Below are positions 7,906 to 14,300 of a DNA stretch of 14,389 nucleotides, one piece after another. Within the stretch, counting starts at the first letter, position 1. Each line of letters begins with the position of its first letter. Origin of the DNA: an uncultured Christensenella sp. (GTDB lineage: Bacteria; Bacillota; Clostridia; Christensenellales; UBA3700). Location of the stretch: the NCBI GenBank assembly GCA_910577795.1, contig CAJTNW010000001.1, positions 93,381 to 107,769 on the forward strand, written 5' to 3'. Below the pieces are notes generated by a model, which was given only the letters and a program-made list of their open reading frames with translations, made no database searches and had not been told where the DNA came from. The position numbers were made by a program, and so were the translations under genes.

Positions 7906-7933
7906 ATTATAGAATTAATCAATTTTTAATCAA
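7906..7933 (-). promoter_or_regulatory. Second (proximal) sigma-A promoter of rpmH
   Basis: On the minus strand TTGATT (7933-7928), a 16-bp spacer and a perfect TATAAT (7911-7906), about 42 bp before the rpmH ATG. It lies downstream of a stronger promoter, giving a tandem pair. Confidence 0.6.
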
Positions 7934-7956
7934 TAATTACACACAATTTCGCTATT

Positions 7957-7985
7957 ATTATATATTAAAAAAGTAGTTAAGTCAA
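7957..7985 (-). promoter_or_regulatory. Strong sigma-A promoter of rpmH
   Basis: On the minus strand TTGACT (7985-7980), a 17-bp spacer and a perfect TATAAT (7962-7957). The start of transcription would be near 7950, leaving a leader of about 85 nt before rpmH. This is one of the best promoter matches in the window, as expected for a ribosomal protein gene. Confidence 0.85.
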
Positions 7986-8081
7986 CCGAATAGAATGAAT
8001 TTATATATTATTAATAAAAAATATAGTAACAAAAATATATTGAATAAACGCATAATAATTGTAAAAAACGATTAGTTTGCA

Positions 8082-8113
8082 GGTATTTATATCCCATAAA
8101 ATTGTTAAATACC
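8082..8113. repeat. Inverted repeat in the left arm of oriC
   Basis: GGTATTTA and TAAATACC (8 bp, perfect) flank a 16-base loop. No T run follows on either strand, so it is not an obvious terminator. Function unknown. Confidence 0.5.
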
Positions 8114-8212
8114 AAAAAACATGTTCAAAAAAATGAAAAACAAGGCAAAAAATCAAGCAAAAAGATAGGAAAATATGCTCAAATTAAATATTTATGAAAA
8201 ACATTGAAAAAC

Positions 8213-8233
8213 GTTTCACAAAACCCGTGAAAC
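8213..8233. repeat. Split parS-like palindrome
   Basis: GTTTCAC and GTGAAAC are exactly the two halves of a parS site, here held apart by 7 bp (AAAACCC). A decayed parS with an insertion, or a separate hairpin, are both possible. ParB would not be expected to bind both halves normally. Confidence 0.45.
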
Positions 8234-8311
8234 ATAGCAAAATAAAATATCGGAGTAAGGAAATTTTAACCAAAAATCATTAAAAAAATTATTAATAATT
8301 AGAAAAATAAA

Positions 8312-8345
8312 GGCTTAAATTTGTAATAATTATAAATATTAAGCC
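8312..8345. repeat. Long imperfect inverted repeat in oriC
   Basis: GGCTTAA at the left and TTAAGCC at the right, with an inner ATTT/AAAT stem and TAA/TTA at the tip. On the minus strand it is followed by a T-rich tract (TTTATTTTT), so it may act as a terminator there. Confidence 0.5.
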
Positions 8346-8361
8346 GGTTTTAGTCTAATAA

Positions 8362-8377
8362 AGTTTCACGATAAACA
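8362..8377 (+). other. Degenerate parS-like site
   Basis: AGTTTCACGATAAACA matches TGTTTCACGTGAAACA at 13 of 16 positions. The left half-site is good and the right half poor. It lies in the same region as the better parS sites. Confidence 0.35.
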
Positions 8378-8657
8378 AAAATTTATAGAGTGAAAAAAGA
8401 TAAAAACAATAGCAATAAAATCATGTAGAAAATATATAAAAACTATTAAAAAACACTCTAAATGCAAAAAAAACAAGAAGAAAAAGCCAATTTTAATAAA
8501 AATAGCAATGTATACCAAAATATGCATACAAATAACGATACTTGGCAAAGTTTGATAATATTAAAATATGATATTTGGGTATTTAAACTCAAATAATTAC
8601 CAATTTAATATTAATAAAAATTAAAAATAACTATCGGTTATACAAAATAACTAAAAG

Positions 8658-8673
8658 TGTTTCATGTGAAACA
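8658..8673 (-). other. parS site 1
   Basis: TGTTTCATGTGAAACA on the plus strand (TGTTTCACATGAAACA on the minus strand) is a 15/16 match to the ParB/Spo0J consensus TGTTTCACGTGAAACA. The ParB encoded in this window has matching recognition residues. Confidence 0.9.
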
Positions 8674-8791
8674 TTTTTAATAAAAATAAACAATTAATTA
8701 TGATTTGTGTTATAAAATTTAATCTGGCAATCGGTTTTTTAAATAATTTGCAAATTATGAGGTAGTAGTATTGTAAAATATAAAAATAAAC

Positions 8792-8838
8792 AATTTATAT
8801 AACAAAATGTAATATGTTTCACATGAAACAATTGTTAA
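8792..8838 (+). repeat. Extended parS repeat, copy A
   Basis: Beyond the 16-bp parS core, the flanks AATTTATATAACA on the left and the TTGTT-AAG part on the right recur around the parS site at 9600. The two are about 46-bp direct repeats with a few differences, so the duplication covers more than the ParB core. Confidence 0.6.
8815..8830 (+). other. parS site 2
   Basis: TGTTTCACATGAAACA, a 15/16 match to the palindromic ParB consensus with one central G-to-A change, identical in core to the site at 9600. Confidence 0.9.
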
Positions 8839-9578
8839 GTGGAATAAAAAGATAGTTTTTTATTAAATATCTGTAAATAATGTGTGATTAATACTTTTTA
8901 TTGCATTTTTTTGTGTTTTGCAATGTATAATATGTTAGTGTTTGCGATATTTTTAATTTATTTAGTCCAAGTTTATTGTTTTGTTGGTGTGATTTGTTGA
9001 AATTGAAATTGGCTTTTTTTTGAGTGTATAAATTTACATGCTTGTCTTGTTTATGCTTATTGTGTTGTTATATATAATAAGTGCGGTTTAGTTTATGCGA
9101 TAAAAATTATCTTAATAATAAATGATTTTGCGAATGTTTACTATTATATTTTAATATGTAGAAGGTGACAAGTGTTTTTTTTATTATGCAATAAGTAAAT
9201 TTAATTGGAAAATTATAATGTTATTTATAAATATTATAAAATTATCATTGTGTGGCTGGGGGGTTTGTTGCTAAAACATGACAAATTTTAATGGTGTTGA
9301 CTTTGTGTCTGCAAAAGAACTAAGATGTTTAAGTTTTTTAATGTAAAAATAATATAGTTGGTGTTATTGTTTGTTTTATTGATTTATGATGATTTGATGT
9401 AATGAATATGTTAGGTGAAATAATGTTTCGGTAATGTGTGTATTATTTTTATTTGCATGTAAATGTTTATTGTGATGGGATATATTGTTAATGTTTTTAA
9501 ATTATTGTTTTATTATGCTCCAGCAAATATTTATATTGTGTATTGTGTTAAATTGTTGATATAATAGTAGAAATTATA

Positions 9579-9624
9579 AATTTATATAACATAATGTTAT
9601 GTTTCACATGAAACATTTGTTGAA
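9579..9624 (+). repeat. Extended parS repeat, copy B
   Basis: Second copy of the extended repeat, beginning AATTTATATAACAT and containing the parS core at 9600-9615, with a 2-base deletion compared with copy A. Confidence 0.6.
9600..9615 (+). other. parS site 3
   Basis: TGTTTCACATGAAACA, the same core as at 8815. It lies about 370 bp left of the DnaA-box cluster. Confidence 0.9.
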
Positions 9625-9861
9625 GATGCTATATTATAAGTGTTGTAACTTTAATATAATTACTTAAAAAGCGATATTTGTGTTGTTTTATAAAAAATGC
9701 TTGTTGCGCTATAAAATGTAATTTTTATGACAAAAAATATAAGATATGTTTAAATTGTTTTAAAATATGATTTTTTGTGTATAGTTATATAAAAATAGAT
9801 ACATATATTATTTTTTTATTTTTTTGTTATAAATGTTCATATTAATCTATAAAATTACTTC

Positions 9862-9942
9862 TTAATTGTGTGTAAAACTACTGAAATAGTGTTAAATTGC
9901 TTATTAATTGTGAATAAAACTGATAAAATAGTGATAAAATAT
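9862..9942 (+). repeat. 42-bp tandem direct repeat beside the DnaA boxes (candidate unwinding element)
   Basis: Two copies with a period of 42 bp. Both start TTAATTGTG, have TAAAACT near position 12 and end AATAGTG-TAAA; most aligned bases agree. A 7-bp inverted repeat AATTAAA/TTTAATT (9943-9963) separates them from the first DnaA box. Very AT-rich repeats next to DnaA boxes are typical of DNA unwinding elements, but this role is inferred from position only. Confidence 0.55.
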
Positions 9943-9969
9943 AATTAAACTAGTAATTTAATTGTTGGC

Positions 9970-10155
9970 TTTTCCACAAATTCACATATTTATCCACATT
10001 TATAGTTGGTTTTACTCATATTTATAATCAAATATAACTATAAGTTATTATTAAAATGTGTGGATTACACATGAAATTGTGGATAACTATGCCAAAATGT
10101 GGATAACTTGAGTAAAAAATAAGAGTTTATCCACAATTTAGGCAATTTATCCGCA
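9970..10155. other. DnaA-box cluster of oriC
   Basis: Seven sites. Perfect TTATCCACA is at 9990-9998 (+), 10078-10086 (-), 10098-10106 (-) and 10127-10135 (+). One-mismatch sites are at 9970-9978 (+, TTTTCCACA), 10059-10067 (-, TAATCCACA) and 10147-10155 (+, TTATCCGCA). Neighbouring boxes are spaced 19-20 bp start to start within three groups, two or three boxes per group. A small hairpin ATAACT/AGTTAT (10034-10048) sits in the gap. This density identifies the DnaA-binding part of the origin. Confidence 0.92.
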
Positions 10156-10343
10156 TAAATTAAGAAAAAATAGTGGTTTTAAAGTAGAAATGAAAAATTT
10201 ATATAAAATTAGTTAAAATTTTGATATAGAAAATGAAAAATATGTGCAAAACTATAAAATTTGCTTAATTTATGAGTTGATTATTTATATAAAGTTGTTT
10301 GAATTTATTATTTATTGCAATTTAAATAATGGTATATTACATA

Positions 10344-10372
10344 TTGACTTTTTTTATTTTTACATTTATAAT
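10344..10372 (+). promoter_or_regulatory. Sigma-A promoter of the nucleosidase gene
   Basis: TTGACT (10344-10349), a 17-bp spacer and a perfect TATAAT (10367-10372). Transcription would begin near 10379, leaving a leader of only about 11 nt with the SD almost at the 5' end. Confidence 0.8.
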
Positions 10373-10389
10373 ATTTAAGAGGTGTGATT

Positions 10390-11094
10390 ATGAAAAAAGT
10401 AAAAAGAATTGGTATGGTAGTGGCTCTACCTGAGGAACAAGAGCATTTAATTAAATCTTTTGGAAAATTTGTTGATAAATATAAGTTTGGGGAAATAAAA
10501 GTTACAGAATTTAATTATAAAGATTGCAAGATTTTTATGGCAGATAGTGGTGTTGGTGAAATTGCTGCAGCACTTTCAACTCAATTGTTAATTTTAAAAT
10601 TTAATATTGATGTTATTTTAAACTTTGGTGTAGTAGGTGGTCTATCTAGTGATTTGGACTGTGGTGGAGTGGCTTATGTTGGCGAGATAGTTCATTATGA
10701 ATTCACTGCTAGTTATAAAAACAAAGAAATGGCAGGTAAATATTTGTTCCAGCCAGATAGTTTTGTGTTTAATGCCGACAAACAAATGTTAAAATTGGCT
10801 AAAAAAGTTATTGGTGACCGCAAAGTTGTAAGAATTGTGTCTGGTGATAAATTTGTTGACGATAATGAGTTTAGGAACTGGCTTATTAATCATTTTGGTG
10901 GTGAGATTTGCGATATGGAAAGTGCTGGTATTTATTTTGCATGTAAAAACCATAATATTCCATTTTTAATGATAAAGGCTGTTTCCGATAGTGCGGATGA
11001 CAATGCTAGTGCAGATTTTAATGCAACTATAGATGCTGGAGTAACTTTTTATGCAGATGCAGTTAAAAAGTTTATTGAGTATTTGAGCGATTAA
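10390..11094 (+). CDS. 5'-methylthioadenosine/S-adenosylhomocysteine nucleosidase-like protein (PNP/UDP family)
   Basis: MTA/SAH nucleosidases cleave adenine from methylthioadenosine and S-adenosylhomocysteine, recycling by-products of SAM use. The 234-residue protein aligns with the family end to end. Equivalents of the E. coli MtnN catalytic residues are present: E16 (ALPEEQ), E177 (DMESAG, 175-180) and D200 (VSDSAD, 198-203). FGVVGGL (79-85) and SGDKFV (151-156) are in the expected places. A related PNP-family hydrolase of other specificity is possible. I chose the ATG at 10390 because AGAGGTG lies 5 bases before it; a GTG at 10384 overlaps that SD. The gene occupies the place where dnaA would usually begin. 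Confidence 0.85.
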   Translation: MKKVKRIGMVVALPEEQEHLIKSFGKFVDKYKFGEIKVTEFNYKDCKIFMADSGVGEIAAALSTQLLILKFNIDVILNFGVVGGLSSDLDCGGVAYVGEIVHYEFTASYKNKEMAGKYLFQPDSFVFNADKQMLKLAKKVIGDRKVVRIVSGDKFVDDNEFRNWLINHFGGEICDMESAGIYFACKNHNIPFLMIKAVSDSADDNASADFNATIDAGVTFYADAVKKFIEYLSD

Positions 11095-11104
11095 TTAAAT
11101 GTTT

Positions 11105-11145
11105 ATAATAAAATTATATAACATATAGTTATATAATTTTATTAT
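11105..11145. terminator. 18-bp perfect AT palindrome, bidirectional terminator candidate
   Basis: Two 18-base arms (11105-11122 and 11128-11145) pair perfectly around an ATATA loop. Only one base per arm is G or C. It lies 11 bp after the nucleosidase stop codon. The weak A-T stem makes termination uncertain; it may also be a protein-binding palindrome. Confidence 0.5.
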
Positions 11146-11171
11146 TGCATAAATAAAAATAAGATATTAAG

Positions 11172-11198
11172 ACCTTTGCAGTTAAGCAAAGGTTTTTT
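11172..11198 (+). terminator. Rho-independent terminator after the nucleosidase gene
   Basis: ACCTTTGC, a 6-base loop, GCAAAGGT and then TTTTTT. A textbook intrinsic terminator that isolates the nucleosidase gene from the following sporulation genes. Confidence 0.9.
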
Positions 11199-11266
11199 AC
11201 TTTTTGCATAAAGCAGTAATAACAAAAATATATTATAAAGAAGTATTTTAATATTAATAACAATTT

Positions 11267-11289
11267 TGAGTAATATAAAAACATATTGT
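11267..11289 (+). promoter_or_regulatory. Possible sigma-E (sporulation) promoter of yabP
   Basis: CATATTGT (11282-11289) resembles the sigma-E -10 box CATACAAT, in the right place about 37 bp before the yabP SD and start. The -35 element is poor. YabP is sigma-E dependent in Bacillus, which is why I looked for it. Tentative. Confidence 0.3.
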
Positions 11290-11325
11290 TATATATGTTT
11301 ACTGAAAATTGATAAAGAGGTGGGC

Positions 11326-11601
11326 ATGGATATAGAACAAAAAGTTGCAAAAAAGCATACCGTAAATATTGTTTATGGAGAAAGTATTGAAATTAGAGGG
11401 GTAGTTTGTGCGCTAGAATACGATGAAAATATTGCTGTTTTTAAACTTGCAGATAATATTATAACAATACATGGTAGTGGTTTTGATATAAAAGCATTAG
11501 ATATTGATAGTGGGGTAGCAGTTGTTAGCGGAACTGTAAGCAGTTTAGAGTATTCTAAAAGTAGAGAAAAACAAGGATTTTTTAAGAGGCTAATGAAGTG
11601 A
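11326..11601 (+). CDS. yabP: Sporulation protein YabP (YabP/YqfC family)
   Basis: YabP is a small mother-cell sporulation protein implicated in spore coat or cortex formation. The 91-residue product shows the family pattern: an early strand-rich part with IEIRGVVCALEYDENIAVFKL, then ITIHGSGFDIKALDIDSG, VVSGTVSSLEYS and the basic end FFKRLMK. I chose the ATG at 11326, preceded by GAGGTG. An upstream in-frame TTG has no SD and adds residues without family similarity. The gene overlaps yabQ by 4 bp. The partner yabQ, rather than yqfD, supports YabP over YqfC. Confidence 0.85.
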   Translation: MDIEQKVAKKHTVNIVYGESIEIRGVVCALEYDENIAVFKLADNIITIHGSGFDIKALDIDSGVAVVSGTVSSLEYSKSREKQGFFKRLMK

Positions 11602-11930
11602 TAAATTTAGCAAGTGAGCAATTATTTGAACTTTGTGTTTTGTTTGTTTCTGCTATCATATATATTATTATTCATTTTATATTTAGTGGACTGGCAATTT
11701 TAATTAGTGGACAAAAAAGCGGTGTGATTCGTGGTTTTGTGCAAGGTAGTTTGTTAGTCGCAGTATTTTCTTTAGCCGTAATTTTGTTTTTTAACGGGAA
11801 AATTAAGGTATATTACGTTGTGACATACGTTGCTTTGGTTTTTGCATTGTGTAAAACTATAAGTTATATAAATAACAAATTTAAAAGTAGAAAATTAAAA
11901 AGAAAAATTGTTTCAAATAATAAGGAATGA
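11598..11930 (+). CDS. yabQ: Spore cortex biosynthesis protein YabQ
   Basis: YabQ is a mother-cell membrane protein needed for spore cortex formation in Bacillus. The 110-residue product has three hydrophobic segments (about 10-35, 46-66 and 70-90), an NGKIKVYY stretch after the second one that matches the N-G-x-I-R-x-Y pattern of YabQ, and a short basic C-terminal tail. It is shorter than Bacillus YabQ, which has a longer tail. The start is GTG at 11598, overlapping the yabP stop as GTGA, with SD AAGAGG 8 bases upstream. Sequence similarity alone is weak; the pairing with yabP carries much of the call. divIC, the usual next gene, is not present. Confidence 0.78.
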   Translation: MINLASEQLFELCVLFVSAIIYIIIHFIFSGLAILISGQKSGVIRGFVQGSLLVAVFSLAVILFFNGKIKVYYVVTYVALVFALCKTISYINNKFKSRKLKRKIVSNNKE

Positions 11931-11942
11931 ATAGATAAAATA

Positions 11943-11974
11943 AAAAAAGGCTCTAAAAAATAGGGGCTTTTTTA
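11943..11974 (+). terminator. Rho-independent terminator after yabQ
   Basis: AAAAAAG and CTCTA pair with TAGGG and CTTTTTT across an A-rich loop, with one G-G mismatch, and the 3' arm is a T run. It lies just after the yabQ stop. Confidence 0.65.
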
Positions 11975-11989
11975 TTTTAATAAAAGGTT

Positions 11990-12027
11990 AAAATTTTTCA
12001 AATAATTTTATAATTTGAAAAAATTTT
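11990..12027. repeat. Inverted repeat upstream of the Ppx/GppA gene
   Basis: AAAATTTTTCAAAT is nearly complementary to ATTTGAAAAAATTTT (one extra A), around a 9-base AT loop. It ends 11 bp before the -35 box of the next gene, so it may be an operator or a second terminator for yabQ. Confidence 0.4.
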
Positions 12028-12037
12028 GTTAAATTAT

Positions 12038-12065
12038 TTGTTTATATAATTTTTTGTGATACAAT
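12038..12065 (+). promoter_or_regulatory. Probable sigma-A promoter of the Ppx/GppA gene
   Basis: TTGTTT (12038-12043), a 16-bp spacer and TACAAT (12060-12065), 35 bp before the ATG. GATACAAT also resembles a sigma-E -10 box, but the -35 part does not fit. Confidence 0.5.
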
Positions 12066-12100
12066 ATAAATATGAAAATTAAAAGTTTTAGAGGATTAAT

Positions 12101-12967
12101 ATGAAAAAACTTTATGGTATTATAGATATCGGCAGTAATTCTATTCGTTTAATGTTGAGTGATGGCGAGGTATCTATTAAAAAATATTTGAATACAACAA
12201 AACTTGCAGATGGTTTGGACAAAACAGGATATTTGCAAGATAGTGCTATACAAAGAAGTTTAAATGCAATTAAAGATTTTGTAGTGCTTGCAGAAGAAAA
12301 AGGAGCAGAAGTACATATTTTTGCAACTGAAGCAGTAAGAAGTGCAAAAAATGGTCGCTTTTTTACAGATAGTATAAAAGACATTACAGGTTATTGCGTA
12401 GATGTTGTATGTGGCGATATGGAGGCAAAACTTGGTTTTACCGGTGCATCTGAAGGTCAAAACACTTGTGTAGTAGATATTGGCGGGGCGAGTACAGAAA
12501 TTGTTTGCGGGAATAATGGAAATATAATTTATAGTAAAAGTGTACCAATGGGGGCAGTTAGACTAAGGGATAATTGCGGGGAAGACCAAGAAATATTAAT
12601 AAAATATATAGACGGCAAATTAAAAGAATATGGAAGTATTCCAAAAATGGAAAAATTAGTTGCAATAGGTGGAACTGCATCTACTATAGTAGCAATTTTA
12701 TTACAACTTGAGGTATACGATAGCAATAAAGTGCATAACTACAAGTTATACAAACAAGATATAAATGAAATTTATCATAAAGTAAAAAGTACTAAATTAG
12801 AGGATAGGGACAATATAAAAGGACTAATTAAAGGCAGACAAGATATTATAGTTGGTGCATCTTTAGAATTGATAAAAATAATGGAAATGTTAGGTTTTGA
12901 ATATCTGTATGTTAGTGAAAAAGATAATTTAGAAGGCTATTTAATGCTAAATAAAGATAAATGGTAA
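12101..12967 (+). CDS. Ppx/GppA-family phosphatase (exopolyphosphatase or pppGpp phosphohydrolase)
   Basis: These actin/hsp70-fold enzymes hydrolyse polyphosphate or the gamma phosphate of pppGpp. The 288-residue protein is a single-lobe-pair form without the C-terminal HD domain of long PPX. Motifs: phosphate-1 IIDIGSNSIRLML (7-19), FATEAVRSAKN (74-84), a VCGDMEAKLGF segment (103-113) with E108 in the place of the catalytic glutamate, phosphate-2 VVDIGGASTEIV (124-135), VPMGAVRL (148-155) and the adenosine-type motif IGGTASTIV (189-197). The usual R-E-G near the end is N-L-E-G. The start has AGAGGA as SD. The next gene begins 32 bp downstream with no terminator, so the two may be an operon. 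Substrate cannot be told from sequence. Confidence 0.88.
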   Translation: MKKLYGIIDIGSNSIRLMLSDGEVSIKKYLNTTKLADGLDKTGYLQDSAIQRSLNAIKDFVVLAEEKGAEVHIFATEAVRSAKNGRFFTDSIKDITGYCVDVVCGDMEAKLGFTGASEGQNTCVVDIGGASTEIVCGNNGNIIYSKSVPMGAVRLRDNCGEDQEILIKYIDGKLKEYGSIPKMEKLVAIGGTASTIVAILLQLEVYDSNKVHNYKLYKQDINEIYHKVKSTKLEDRDNIKGLIKGRQDIIVGASLELIKIMEMLGFEYLYVSEKDNLEGYLMLNKDKW

Positions 12968-12999
12968 GAAAATAGAAATTCATTGATTTTGAGGATTTT

Positions 13000-13881
13000 A
13001 TGAAGAAAAGATGGTTTATAATCATAATTTGTAATTCTATATCTTTAAATATACTTATTTCTGGGTTAACTTTGCCATCTCTTCCAGCGTTTATTTTAGG
13101 TGTCTTTTTATTCGGAGTTACATTCATAGGTTCAATTTTTAGTCTTATGGTTGCTAGTGGTAAAAAGGTTGAAGATACAGAAGAAGAGTATATAGATAGT
13201 GATTTTGAAGATTATTTTAATACTGATGAAGATATATATGAAGAAGATGTTTGGTTGGACGAGAGCAGTATTGAAGAAAAAGAGTTGCAAGCAATAAATA
13301 GTGCTTATGGGGCAGATAACCAAAAGGAAAAACTACTGTCTAGTAGACGTGAGAGTAAAATATTAAAAGAATGGACATCAAATTATTGGATGGGATACTT
13401 TGTTCTTATTGGCTTTTTAGCATGTATTATTTTAGCATTAGTTTTTGCTTGTATGCTTATTATAACTGGGGACATAGGATGGTTGACTGTTACATTAAGT
13501 TTAATGGGGGTTGGGGCAGGATTAATTGTAATAGCGGCAATAGTAGTTACTATTACAGAAAAAAGGTCAATGTGGCGAGCAAAAAAATATGAAAAAACAT
13601 TTAATTATGAATATAAAAGAAAGTTTATTGAAGATAGTGCTATTGTAGCATTGACACTTATATCCAGTTATTCACAGACTATAGGGAAAAAGCATTCTAA
13701 TGTATTGGTGTATAGAGTTTTGCTTTATTGTAATGGAAAAAAATTAACAGCATTTAGCAGATATTTTTATAATGAAAATGAAATTGTTGATATTATATAC
13801 AAACCAAATTCAAAACTTGCTAGCATAATAAATGAAGAGGAGAGAGATAATTTTGATGATGATTCTGAAGAGATAAATTAA
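13000..13881 (+). CDS. Unknown membrane protein with four helices and an acidic linker
   Basis: I do not recognise this 293-residue protein. It has two N-terminal hydrophobic segments (about 5-24 and 29-52), then a strongly acidic region rich in D, E and Y (57-97) with no positive charge until K94. Two more segments follow (about 130-155 and 159-187). The soluble C-terminal domain (about 200-277) has a pattern of short strands (VYRVLLY, LTAFSRYF, IVDIIYKP) that recalls DUF3592-type domains, and an acidic tail ends it. The ATG has a GAGG SD 5 bases upstream. It is 32 bp after the Ppx/GppA gene. The acidic loop suggests a protein- or metal-contact role, but that is inference. Confidence 0.85.
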   Translation: MKKRWFIIIICNSISLNILISGLTLPSLPAFILGVFLFGVTFIGSIFSLMVASGKKVEDTEEEYIDSDFEDYFNTDEDIYEEDVWLDESSIEEKELQAINSAYGADNQKEKLLSSRRESKILKEWTSNYWMGYFVLIGFLACIILALVFACMLIITGDIGWLTVTLSLMGVGAGLIVIAAIVVTITEKRSMWRAKKYEKTFNYEYKRKFIEDSAIVALTLISSYSQTIGKKHSNVLVYRVLLYCNGKKLTAFSRYFYNENEIVDIIYKPNSKLASIINEEERDNFDDDSEEIN

Positions 13882-14159
13882 TAAAAAAAGATTTTTTGAT
13901 AAAGTGGATACTCATAGATAAAAGATAAATAAAATTTGATATTATAAAAAAATTGAGATGAAAGATAATTATAAAATTAGGAATTATTTTGCATAAGTTG
14001 AATATAATATATTAATAACAAATTATCATTAATTTAAAATAGTACCGATTTTTGTAATGTTTTTTGTTAAAAATTTAAATAAAAGTTAAATACACCGTCA
14101 AAAATAAAATGACAAAATGCGGATTATAAGAAAAAAATATTTTTTTATTGTAAAAATCC
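13882..14159. other. Intergenic region, no gene seen
   Basis: AT-rich spacer between the unknown membrane protein and the tRNA promoter. I find no convincing terminator or ORF. Its only notable content is one copy of the dispersed motif near 14033-14060. Confidence 0.6.
14033..14060 (-). repeat. Dispersed intergenic motif, copy 3
   Basis: TACCGATTTTTG (14043-14054) with TTTAAAATAG before it and a T-rich tract after it, matching the parB and mnmE leader copies in sequence order and orientation. No minus-strand gene follows it here, which weakens a simple promoter explanation. Confidence 0.5.
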
Positions 14160-14188
14160 TTGACAAAAGCAATAAAATAATGTATTAT
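14160..14188 (+). promoter_or_regulatory. Sigma-A promoter of the initiator tRNA
   Basis: A perfect TTGACA (14160-14165), a 17-bp spacer ending in TG and TATTAT (14183-14188). A start near 14195 gives a 30-nt leader before the tRNA. Confidence 0.85.
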
Positions 14189-14224
14189 AATCAAGCATAT
14201 AGTGCTATTTAGTTAGCATATTGT

Positions 14225-14300
<76 letters not shown>

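Larger units (their letters stand above)
7990..10340. other. Origin of replication region (oriC), gene-free
   Basis: About 2.3 kb without a credible gene. It lies between leftward rpmH and rightward genes, so all flanking genes read away from it. It contains three parS sites, two degenerate ones, several inverted repeats, a 42-bp direct repeat and seven DnaA boxes. Strand composition flips inside it: by my count 8101-8160 has A36/T10, while 8941-9000 has A11/T34 with G12/C3. In Firmicutes oriC commonly flanks dnaA; no dnaA is present here. Confidence 0.85.

Noticed and set aside
8366..8548. 60-residue minus-strand ORF rich in F and I inside oriC
   Set aside because: Low-complexity translation of A-rich DNA, no SD, no family likeness, and it overlaps a degenerate parS site.
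9258..9263. G6 tract in the AT-rich origin as a possible orientation motif
   Set aside because: Single occurrence, no match to known KOPS or SRS motifs, and nothing around it supports a role.
7990..10340. CRISPR array or mobile element in the repeat-rich gene-free region
   Set aside because: Repeats are few, unevenly spaced and match parS or DnaA sites; there are no regular spacers, transposase remnants or terminal repeats.
11266..11325. Longer yabP starting from a TTG at 11266
   Set aside because: No SD before it, and the extra residues have no family similarity, while the ATG at 11326 has a good GAGGTG SD.
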